Below, piece by piece: positions 1 through 8,675 of a DNA stretch of 13,688 bases; position 1 is the first letter of the stretch; every line of letters starts with the position of its first letter. The stretch lies in assembly GCA_031394045.1 (NCBI GenBank), contig JANMWN010000025.1:1-13688 (forward strand). The letters run 5' to 3'. The position numbers and the translations under genes are program-made. The stretch comes from JANYIP01 sp031394045 (GTDB lineage: Bacteria > Actinomycetota > Actinomycetes > Prado026). Under the pieces are notes generated by a model that was given only the letters and a program-made list of their open reading frames with translations, searched no databases and was not told where the DNA came from.

Positions 1-645
1 GGCTTGCATGATCGTGACGGCTTGGTGGGCGGGTTGCACCGTGCTGATGGTCGCCATCGCGTCCGGTTCGGGATACATCTGGACTGTCCGGGTCTGCATC
101 GCCGAGGCATGTTGTTCTTCAGCCGTCTGGGGGTCGACCACGAGGATGGCCTTCTTGACCGCCCGACCGAACTCGCTGACCGTCTGCTGCTGCGCCTTGG
201 GAAGTACCCGGTCCTGGACCGCGACAGCCACCTCGGGCGCGAGGTACTTCACTTCTTCGACCAAGCGGCGGACCTGCCCCGGACTGACGGCCCCGCCCGC
301 CAGCGCCTGATGAGTGTCGGTCAGCGGGCTGGCGAGCAGGCGGGCGGTGTCGATCCGGTCCTGCGCCGCCGGCCGCGACAGCCGCAGCGCCGCCCGGACG
401 TCCTCACGGACGAAGTCATCGGAGTCGACCGGCTGCTGCCCGGCGAACGCGAGCGTCGCGGTCATCGTCTGGGCCCAGACCCAGTGCTGCTGCCGCTCCC
501 AGACCTCCAGCACGATCAGCCGGTCCGGCTCGCTCAGAGCGGCCAGGTCCAGCGCGGTCAGCGCGGCCATCACCGCGAGCCCGGGGGTGGCCGCCAGGAT
601 GGCGGCCACGTCCACCGGAGCGGCAGGCGAAGTATTCATACACAT
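1..645 (-). CDS. DUF222 (13E12-repeat type) protein, N-terminal part; gene runs off the left edge
   Basis: The minus strand is open without a stop for 215 codons from ATG at 645 to base 1. The translation begins MCMNTSPAAPVDVAAIL and carries typical DUF222 landmarks: an E-x-D segment (SEPDRLIVLEVWERQQ, about residues 38-53), the helical stretch REDVRAALRLSRPAAQDRID (about 78-97), ALAGGAVSPGQVRRLVEE (about 113-130) and a DPQTAEEQH segment near 172-180. Family members usually have 400-500 residues and end in an HNH nuclease-like domain; that half lies outside the window, so nuclease activity cannot be judged. A second in-frame ATG at 639 is an alternative start. No Shine-Dalgarno precedes either, but a TAGACT hexamer sits exactly where a leaderless promoter would need it. 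Codon pattern and GC content look like the host's. In mycobacteria several 13E12 genes belong to the LexA regulon. Confidence 0.85.
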   Translation of the reverse strand, partial: MCMNTSPAAPVDVAAILAATPGLAVMAALTALDLAALSEPDRLIVLEVWERQQHWVWAQTMTATLAFAGQQPVDSDDFVREDVRAALRLSRPAAQDRIDTARLLASPLTDTHQALAGGAVSPGQVRRLVEEVKYLAPEVAVAVQDRVLPKAQQQTVSEFGRAVKKAILVVDPQTAEEQHASAMQTRTVQMYPEPDAMATISTVQPAHQAVTIMQA

Positions 646-651
646 GTTCGA
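636..651 (-). promoter_or_regulatory. Candidate LexA/SOS box overlapping the DUF222 start codon
   Basis: Read on the minus strand the site is TCGAAC-ATGT-GTATGA. The actinobacterial LexA consensus is TCGAAC-N4-GTTCGA, so one half-site is perfect and the other matches 4 of 6 (10 of 12 overall). The N4 spacer contains the ATG at 645. LexA bound here would cover the transcription start if the mRNA is leaderless. The match is imperfect, so binding is inference. Confidence 0.45.
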
Positions 652-657
652 AGTCTA
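652..657 (-). promoter_or_regulatory. Candidate -10 hexamer (TAGACT) for a leaderless DUF222 transcript
   Basis: TAGACT fits the actinobacterial TANNNT -10 pattern. It occupies -12 to -7 relative to the A of ATG 645, the spacing expected when transcription starts on the start codon. A weak -35-like TTGTTG lies at 673-678 with a short 15-nt spacer. No Shine-Dalgarno is present, which agrees with a leaderless mRNA. Confidence 0.4.
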
Positions 658-748
658 GGAGAAGTCCCTACCCAACAACGACTTTTCCCCTGGCCGAACC
701 ACGACAATGCATAGGTCGGCCACTGGTCGCCCGGCCCGCACAGCAAGA

Positions 749-774
749 AGCGCCACCCCCGGAGGGATGGCGCT
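749..774 (-). terminator. Intrinsic terminator-like hairpin downstream of rpsT
   Basis: On the minus strand an 11-bp stem (arms AGCGCCATCCC and GGGGTGGCGCT, one G-U pair) closes a TCCG tetraloop. It starts 19 nt past the rpsT stop and is followed by TCTTGCTGT, a poor T-tract of the kind common in GC-rich actinobacteria. It separates rpsT from the DUF222 gene transcribed in the same direction. Confidence 0.65.
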
Positions 775-793
775 CTCGTGACGAGTGGGTCAG

Positions 794-1060
794 CTAGGCG
801 CTGATCTTGTCGAGCTGCTTGGCGAGCGCCGACTTGCGGTTCGCGGCCTGGTTCTTGTGGATGACGCCCTTGCTCGCGGCCTTGTCGAGGCTGCGCGAGG
901 CAGCGGCGAGGAGCGTGGTCGCGGCGGCGGTGTCGCCAGCGTCAGCGGCGGTGCGGAACTTCTTCACAGCGGTCTTGAGCGAGGACCTGACGGCCTTGTT
1001 GCGCAGGCGCGCCTTCTCGTTGGTCTTGTTGCGCTTGATCTGGGACTTGATGTTCGCCAC
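794..1060 (-). CDS. rpsT: 30S ribosomal protein S20
   Basis: The 88-residue product is the usual bacterial S20 length. It is a lysine- and alanine-rich helical protein starting (V/M)ANIKSQIKRNKTNEKARLRN, continuing with RSSLKTAVKKF and ending ASKGVIHKNQAANRKSALAKQ. The N-terminal ANIKS(A/Q)IKR and the C-terminal KGVIHKNQAARRKS-type block are S20 hallmarks. S20 binds 16S rRNA early in 30S assembly. I place the start at GTG 1060, where the family's N-terminus begins; GAGG at 1070-1073 gives a 9-nt spacer. The frame stays open upstream, but those extra codons are the leader. The stop is TAG at 794-796, followed by a hairpin terminator. The leader carries a possible RNA switch. E. coli S20 represses its own translation, so feedback control here would be plausible. 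Confidence 0.97.
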   Translation of the reverse strand: MANIKSQIKRNKTNEKARLRNKAVRSSLKTAVKKFRTAADAGDTAAATTLLAAASRSLDKAASKGVIHKNQAANRKSALAKQLDKISA

Positions 1061-1067
1061 GAAAGTC

Positions 1068-1134
1068 AGCCTCGGTCTGTTGGGGGAGGCTTCAGGCGAA
1101 GCCTCGGTCAGCAAGGACGTGCGCGAACCGCACG
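1068..1134 (-). promoter_or_regulatory. Structured rpsT 5' leader with competing RBS pairings
   Basis: In transcript order there is a 6-bp hairpin (1134-1118, CGTGCG/CGCACG, loop GTTCG), then an 8-bp perfect hairpin GAGGCTTC-GCCT-GAAGCCTC (1105-1086), then the ribosome-binding segment GAGGCT (1073-1068). A 10-mer, GACCGAGGCT, occurs twice: once in the second hairpin (1109-1100) and once over the ribosome-binding site (1077-1068). The arm between them can therefore pair with either copy. Pairing with the first leaves the site open; pairing with the second (6 bp, 12-nt loop) would mask it. This is read directly from the sequence; function is inference. Confidence 0.45.
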
Positions 1135-1150
1135 CGCTCGCGAAGTCCCC

Positions 1151-1180
1151 AAGGTACCAGTCGGTCTAGGTCACGCTCAA
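1151..1180 (-). promoter_or_regulatory. Candidate rpsT promoter
   Basis: On the minus strand TTGAGC (1180-1175) and TACCTT (1156-1151) are separated by 18 nt, a reasonable sigma-70/HrdB-type -35/-10 pair. It lies immediately after the stop of the PemK-like gene and would give an rpsT leader of about 85 nt containing the two hairpins. Found by eye only. Confidence 0.4.
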
Positions 1181-1182
1181 AC

Positions 1183-1683
1183 TCACCAGCCGTGCAGCGC
1201 GAGCAGAGCCGCGGCGACCTGGTCGAACCGGTCGCGGTCGAGCGCCGCGCCCTCGCGCCGCACCGCCTCGGGAGCCACCGCGAGCACCCGGTCCAGCCGT
1301 ACGCTGCTGGGCCGCCCCTCCGGGTCCCATGCGCCGGCTCCGACGGCCAGCCAGCGACTGTCACCCCCGTGGTCCTTGCTGGACAGCATCAGCACCACGA
1401 GGTCGGACAGGCGGCCCTCGCGCGGCCGCCCGACCACGACGACGGGGCGATCCTTGCCCTGGCTGGCGTCCTCCTCGAACGGCACCCAGGTCCACACCAC
1501 CTCGCCGGGGTCGGCGTGCCCGTCGCCCTTGGGGGTGTACGCGAGGGCGACCGCTCCGTCGTAGTCGTGCGCCCGACCCGGTGCCTGCGAGGCCACCCCG
1601 TGCGGGGGAGCCGGTTGCGGGCCGGGCCGGGGACCAGGTCGCCGGGAGGGGCCGCGAAGCAACTTCAGGAGTTTGCTGAGCAC
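1183..1683 (-). CDS. PemK/MazF-family toxin-like protein, no adjacent antitoxin
   Basis: The product has 166 residues. The N-terminus is an amphipathic MLSKLLKLLRG followed by a proline/glycine/arginine-rich linker to about residue 36. The rest fits the PemK/MazF fold: GAVALAYTPKG (43-53), GEVVWTWVPFEE (60-71), GKDRPVVVVGR (76-86, equivalent to the family's K-x-RP strand), LVVLMLSSKDH (95-105) and RLDRVLAV (129-136). Classical family members cleave mRNA and are 110-120 residues, so this one has about 40 extra N-terminal residues. GTG 1683 is the longest start; no clear Shine-Dalgarno is seen and a shorter start near residue 30-40 is possible. Its neighbours are rpsT downstream and lepA divergent upstream. 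No small antitoxin gene is seen on either side. It could be a host-domesticated PemK-like domain rather than an active toxin. Confidence 0.8.
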   Translation of the reverse strand: MLSKLLKLLRGPSRRPGPRPGPQPAPPHGVASQAPGRAHDYDGAVALAYTPKGDGHADPGEVVWTWVPFEEDASQGKDRPVVVVGRPREGRLSDLVVLMLSSKDHGGDSRWLAVGAGAWDPEGRPSSVRLDRVLAVAPEAVRREGAALDRDRFDQVAAALLALHGW

Positions 1684-1686
1684 GTC

Positions 1687-1727
1687 GCGATGCTAGGCCG
1701 TGGGAGCATGGACTGGTCCAGCATCGC
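1687..1727. repeat. 8-bp inverted repeat in the pemK-like/lepA divergent region
   Basis: GCGATGCT (1687-1694) and AGCATCGC (1720-1727) are perfect inverted copies separated by 25 nt. The pair begins 4 bases outside the PemK-like start and lies upstream of the preferred lepA start. It could be an operator or a lepA leader stem; it may also be chance. Confidence 0.3.
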
Positions 1728-1760
1728 CAGCAAGTCCCGGTCAGCCCCCCCGACGAGTAC

Positions 1761-1764
1761 GGAG
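1761..1764 (+). promoter_or_regulatory. Ribosome-binding site that favours the GTG 1774 start of lepA
   Basis: GGAG sits 9 nt before GTG 1774. The alternative ATG at 1708 has GGGAG only 1 nt away, too close to work, and ATG 1690 has nothing well placed nearby. A start at 1774 also leaves about 90 bp for promoters between the divergent genes. Confidence 0.5.
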
Positions 1765-1773
1765 TCCCTTCGC

Positions 1774-3639
<1,866 letters not shown>

Positions 3640-3641
3640 CC

Positions 3642-4292
3642 GTGCGCAGACGGCAGGCGGTCCACTGGCTGGGCGAGGTCCTGATCACCCTGGGCGTAGT
3701 CTGCCTGCTCTTCGTGGGCTACCTGCTCCTCTGGACCAACGTCCGTGCCGACGCCGCCGCCCAGACGCTGACCGACGACCTGCGCCAGCAGTGGGCCGCT
3801 CAGCCGCACAGCACCGGCACGGCGATCCCGGGGCCGGTGCCGATGGTGGCCGGGCAGCCGTTCGCGATCATGCGGATCCCCAGGCTGGGCAAGGGCTGGA
3901 GCGCACCGGTGGTCGAGGGCGTCACGCTCGCGTACCTGGCCGAGGGTGTCGGTCACTACCCGGGCACGGCCGCGCCCGGCCAGGTCGGCAACTTCGCCGT
4001 GGCGGGCCACCGGCGTACCCACGGGCAGCCGTTCGCCGACCTGCAGAAGCTACGCCCCGGGGACCAGATCACGGTCGAGACCGAGGCCGCGATCTACACG
4101 TACGTCGTGGACAACGACCCCAACGCCACCATCGTGCTACCTGCGGACGTGTGGGTGATCCAGCCGGTGCCGGGCAAGCCCACGGTGACCCCGACGCAGG
4201 CGTTGATCACCCTGACGACCTGCAACCCGACCTGGAACTCCTCGCACCGGATGATCGTCTTCGGCCACCTCGAGCGGACCCAGCAGAAGTAG
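3642..4292 (+). CDS. Class E sortase (cell-surface transpeptidase)
   Basis: The product has 216 residues. It starts with a short basic N-terminus (MRRRQAVHWLGE), then one hydrophobic segment at about 12-31, giving an N-terminal membrane anchor with the enzyme outside. The catalytic triad of sortases is visible: His123 in NFAVAGHRRTHG, Cys194 in ALITLTTCNP and Arg203 in SSHRMIVFGH. The TLTTC context fits class E, the actinobacterial type thought to act on LAXTG-like sorting signals. Start GTG 3642 lies 2 nt after the lepA stop, with AAGGG 9 nt upstream inside lepA, so translation is likely coupled. No sortase substrate (LPXTG-like motif with hydrophobic tail) is encoded in the window. The class assignment rests on motifs read by eye. 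Confidence 0.9.
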   Translation: MRRRQAVHWLGEVLITLGVVCLLFVGYLLLWTNVRADAAAQTLTDDLRQQWAAQPHSTGTAIPGPVPMVAGQPFAIMRIPRLGKGWSAPVVEGVTLAYLAEGVGHYPGTAAPGQVGNFAVAGHRRTHGQPFADLQKLRPGDQITVETEAAIYTYVVDNDPNATIVLPADVWVIQPVPGKPTVTPTQALITLTTCNPTWNSSHRMIVFGHLERTQQK

Positions 4293-4329
4293 TCTCCGCA
4301 GCCGCCGCAGTTTCGGGCAGGATGGCCCC

Positions 4330-5024
4330 ATGTCAGACGTCCGGATCCTCACCGTCAACGTCGTCCACGAGCTGATTGCCGACCCGGTCGGCGACGTCGG
4401 GCGTACCGCCATCGACAAGCGACCCGTCGAGGGGCCGGCGCAGATCCAGACGCTCGGCGTCGTGGGGGACACCTGCCTCGACCGCAAGTACCACGGTGGC
4501 CGCGACGCCGCGGTCTACGCGTACGCCCGTGAGGACCAGGCGACCTGGGAGGCCGAGCTGGGCCGCCCGGTGCCCGCCGGCTCGTTCGGCGAGAACCTGA
4601 CCACCGAGGGTCTCGACGTCACCGGCGCGGTCATCGGGGAGCGCTGGGAGGTCGAGGGCGTCGACGGGTCGGCGCCCGTGCTGCTCGAGGTTACGTCGCC
4701 ACGGATCCCGTGCACCACGTTCCAGGCCTTCACCGGCGAGCCGCACTGGGTCAAGCGCTTCACGGACCGCGGTGATCCGGGGGCGTACCTGCGGGTCCTC
4801 GGTGAGGGTCGGATCCAGGCGGGCAGCCGGGTACGCGTCGTGGAGCGGCCGAGCCACGGGGTGACCGTCGGCGAGGTGTTCGTGCTTCGGCTGGCCGACC
4901 CGGCCCGGCTCGCCCTGCTCCTGGCCGAGGGCACCGACCTGCACCCACCCCTGGTGGAGGCGATCCAGAGCCAGCTGCGGCGTACGCCGGCTGCCGGCCG
5001 CGCCGTCGACGCCGAGGTGTCGGT

Positions 5025-5028
<4 letters not shown>
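4330..5028 (+). CDS. MOSC-domain protein (YiiM-like)
   Basis: The product has 232 residues. MOSC landmarks are VVGDTCLDRKYHGG (44-57), AVYAYAREDQATWEAELGR (61-79), AGSFGENLTTEGLDV (83-97), the conserved cysteine Cys128 in VTSPRIPCTTF, and a C-terminal VRVVERP strand. MOSC domains are sulfur-carrier modules of molybdenum-cofactor sulfurases, and YiiM-type stand-alone proteins reduce N-hydroxylated compounds with Moco. No molybdopterin synthesis gene is nearby, so the substrate is unknown. The start ATG 4330 has an AGGA-like stretch about 8 nt upstream. The 3' end overlaps the next start by 4 nt (GTGA), which suggests translational coupling to the acyl-CoA ligase. Confidence 0.88.
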
Positions 5029-6833
<1,805 letters not shown>

Positions 6834-6836
6834 CGC

Positions 6837-7400
6837 ATGGCCGCAGAGTTCACCGTCCTCGCTGAGGGCTACGCCGACGACAGGGTGGCCAGCAGCGTCG
6901 TCCTGGTTCGGGACGGCGACACGATCATCGTGGTCGACCCCGGCATGGTGGCCAAGCGGTCGGTCATCCTCGACCCGCTCGAGAGTCTCGGCATCAGCCC
7001 GGACGCGGTAACTGACATCGTGCTCAGCCACCACCACCCGGACCACACCCTCAACGCGGCGCTCTTCCCGGCCGCGCGGGTCCACGACTTCCAGGCGATC
7101 TACTCGGGCGACATCTGGGAGGAGCGGCGGGCCGAAGGCTTCCGGCTGTCGCCGTCGGTATGGCTTCTCGAGACTCCGGGGCACACCCCGCAGGACGTGA
7201 CCACGGTGGTCGAGACCGGTTCCGGCCTGATCGCGTGCACGCACCTGTGGTGGGACGCCGACGGCCCGGACGAGGACCCGTTCGCTCCCGACCGTGCGGT
7301 GCTGCGCTCCTCGCGCGAGCGGATCCTCGCCCTCGAGCCGACGCTGATCGTCCCAGGTCACGGCGCGGGCTTCGTCCCCAGCGACGGGACTCCGCGCTGA
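6837..7400 (+). CDS. Metallo-beta-lactamase-fold hydrolase (MBLAC1-like)
   Basis: The product is short at 187 residues. The MBL signature HxHxDH is intact (His65, His67, Asp69, His70 in LSHHHPDHTLN). Two further ligand-type histidines are visible: His116 in ETPGHTPQD and His175 in IVPGHGAGF. The usual metal-bridging Asp before the last histidine is not obvious; the matching stretch reads IACTHLWWD, so His136 or Asp140 may take that role. The fold covers hydrolases and nucleases of many kinds, and the compact size with these motifs resembles MBLAC1-like proteins, but no substrate can be named. The start ATG 6837 has GGAGG 7 nt upstream. The stop TGA overlaps the proposed hemW start. Confidence 0.85.
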   Translation: MAAEFTVLAEGYADDRVASSVVLVRDGDTIIVVDPGMVAKRSVILDPLESLGISPDAVTDIVLSHHHPDHTLNAALFPAARVHDFQAIYSGDIWEERRAEGFRLSPSVWLLETPGHTPQDVTTVVETGSGLIACTHLWWDADGPDEDPFAPDRAVLRSSRERILALEPTLIVPGHGAGFVPSDGTPR

Positions 7401-8620
7401 GCCCTTCGACGCTGCCCAACGGCGACCCTGCGCCGTCGGACGGGTCGCTGCCCGCGTCCGCGCTTGACGGCGGTGCCGGTCGCGCGCTCGGTGTGTACCT
7501 GCACGTGCCGTTCTGCACCACGCGCTGCGGCTACTGCGACTTCAACACGTACACCTCGGACGAGCTGGGGCCGGGCGCGAGCCGATCGTCGTACGCGGGC
7601 ACGGTGGTCGCCGAGCTGACGCTGGCGCGGCGGGTCCTGGCCGGGGACGACCGGCCGGTGAGCACCGTCTTCGTCGGTGGCGGGACGCCGACGCTGCTGC
7701 CGTCGAGCGACCTGGCGCGGATGCTCGCCGCGGTGGACGACCTGTTCGGTCTGGCGCCCGGCGCGGAGGTGACGACTGAGGCCAACCCCGACTCGGTGAG
7801 CCGGGAGTCGTTGGCAGCATTGAGGTCTGCGGGCTTCACCCGCATCAGCTTCGGGATGCAGTCCGCGGTGCCGCACGTGCTCGCGACCCTCGACCGTACG
7901 CACACGCCGGGCCGGGTGGCCGACGCCGTCGGGTGGGCCAGGGCGGCGGGGTTCGAGCAGGTCAGCCTCGACCTCATCTACGGCACGCCGGGGGAGTCGG
8001 CGGCCGACTGGCGGGAGTCGCTCGACGCGGCGATCGCCCTTGGCCCAGACCATGTCTCGGCCTACGCGTTGATCGTCGAGGATGGCACCCGGCTGGCCGG
8101 CCGGATCAAGCGGGGCGAGCTGCCGATGCCCGACGACGACCGGCTGGCCGACGCGTACCTGCTGGCCGACGAGGTGCTCGGTGCGGCCGGGTTCGACTGG
8201 TACGAGGTCAGCAACTGGGCGCGCTCCGATGGCGGCCGCTGCCGGCACAACGTCGGGTACTGGCGCAGCGACGACTGGTGGGGCGCCGGGCCCGGGGCGC
8301 ACAGCCACGTCGGCGGCGTCCGCTGGTGGAACGTCAAGCACCCCGCGGCGTACGCGGCCCGGCTGGCCGACGGCGTCTCGCCGGCCCATGCCCGCGAGGT
8401 GCTGACCGCGCAGGACCGGCGCGTGGAGCAGGTCCTGCTGTCGGTCCGCCTCGCGGAGGGCTGCCCGCTCGCCCTGCTCGAACCCGCCGGGCTAGCTGCC
8501 GCCGAGACGCTCGGAACCGATGGCCTGCTCGCCCTTGACGCGCTCGCTGACGGGCGGGCCGTTCTCATGCTCCGCGGCCGCCTCCTCGCCGACGCTGTCG
8601 TCCGCGCCCTCGTCGACTGA
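7397..8620 (+). CDS. hemW: Radical SAM protein HemW (heme chaperone, formerly coproporphyrinogen III oxidase-like)
   Basis: The product has about 407 residues. The radical SAM cluster motif CxxxCxxC is Cys40-Cys44-Cys47 in PFCTTRCGYCDF, followed by FVGGGTPTLL (GGGTP at 94-98), the SFGMQS segment, LIYGTPGES, and the HemW/HemN-type HNVGYW (284-289) with WWGAGPGAHS. HemW proteins bind heme and an Fe-S cluster and are linked to heme insertion. Start choice is awkward: no ATG or GTG lies between the preceding gene's stop and the core domain. CTG at 7397 overlaps that stop (CTGA) and keeps the LSPSTLPNGDPAPSDG segment, which resembles N-termini of actinobacterial HemW as I recall them. GTG 7493 would start inside the VYLHVPFC strand. 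It is the last gene of the lepA operon. Confidence 0.92.
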   Translation: MSPSTLPNGDPAPSDGSLPASALDGGAGRALGVYLHVPFCTTRCGYCDFNTYTSDELGPGASRSSYAGTVVAELTLARRVLAGDDRPVSTVFVGGGTPTLLPSSDLARMLAAVDDLFGLAPGAEVTTEANPDSVSRESLAALRSAGFTRISFGMQSAVPHVLATLDRTHTPGRVADAVGWARAAGFEQVSLDLIYGTPGESAADWRESLDAAIALGPDHVSAYALIVEDGTRLAGRIKRGELPMPDDDRLADAYLLADEVLGAAGFDWYEVSNWARSDGGRCRHNVGYWRSDDWWGAGPGAHSHVGGVRWWNVKHPAAYAARLADGVSPAHAREVLTAQDRRVEQVLLSVRLAEGCPLALLEPAGLAAAETLGTDGLLALDALADGRAVLMLRGRLLADAVVRALVD

Positions 8621-8641
8621 CGCGTCGTCGACCGACGTTCG

Positions 8642-8657
8642 CTGACTGGCGAGTCAG
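8642..8657. promoter_or_regulatory. Palindrome CTGACT-GGCG-AGTCAG upstream of the M20 gene; candidate repressor operator
   Basis: Two perfect 6-bp arms surround a 4-bp centre, 18 nt before ATG 8676. The TGACT-N4-AGTCA core resembles palindromes bound by TetR-family repressors in general form. It could instead be a short hemW terminator stem, but no T-tract follows. No regulator gene is encoded next to it. Confidence 0.4.
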
Positions 8658-8663
8658 TTGTGG

Positions 8664-8669
8664 CATGCT
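8664..8669 (+). promoter_or_regulatory. Possible -10 (CATGCT) for a leaderless M20 transcript
   Basis: CATGCT matches the A and final T of TANNNT and lies at -12 to -7 from ATG 8676. There is no Shine-Dalgarno ahead of that ATG. The evidence is weak; the hexamer lacks the first T. Confidence 0.25.
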
Positions 8670-8675
8670 GCCGCG

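Noticed and set aside
4..714. Plus-strand open frame of 236 codons over the DUF222 gene
   Set aside because: The translation is Arg/Gly/Pro-rich with no recognisable domain, while the minus-strand frame gives a clear DUF222 sequence.
775..785. Short palindrome CTCGT-G-ACGAG beside the rpsT stop
   Set aside because: Only 5-bp arms with a 1-base centre; too small to support a function next to the better terminator hairpin.
1192..1773. Long N-terminal extension of lepA (open frame starts at 1192)
   Set aside because: That stretch is antisense to the PemK-like gene and resembles no LepA N-terminus. LepA homology begins near 1835.
7160..7396. Extended hemW starting inside the MBL gene
   Set aside because: The extra 79 residues are Arg/Pro-rich shadow of the MBL frame and are not HemW-like.
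8623..8637. CGTCG/CGACG stem after the hemW stop as a terminator
   Set aside because: A 5-bp stem of a very common GC-rich word with no T-tract; expected by chance.
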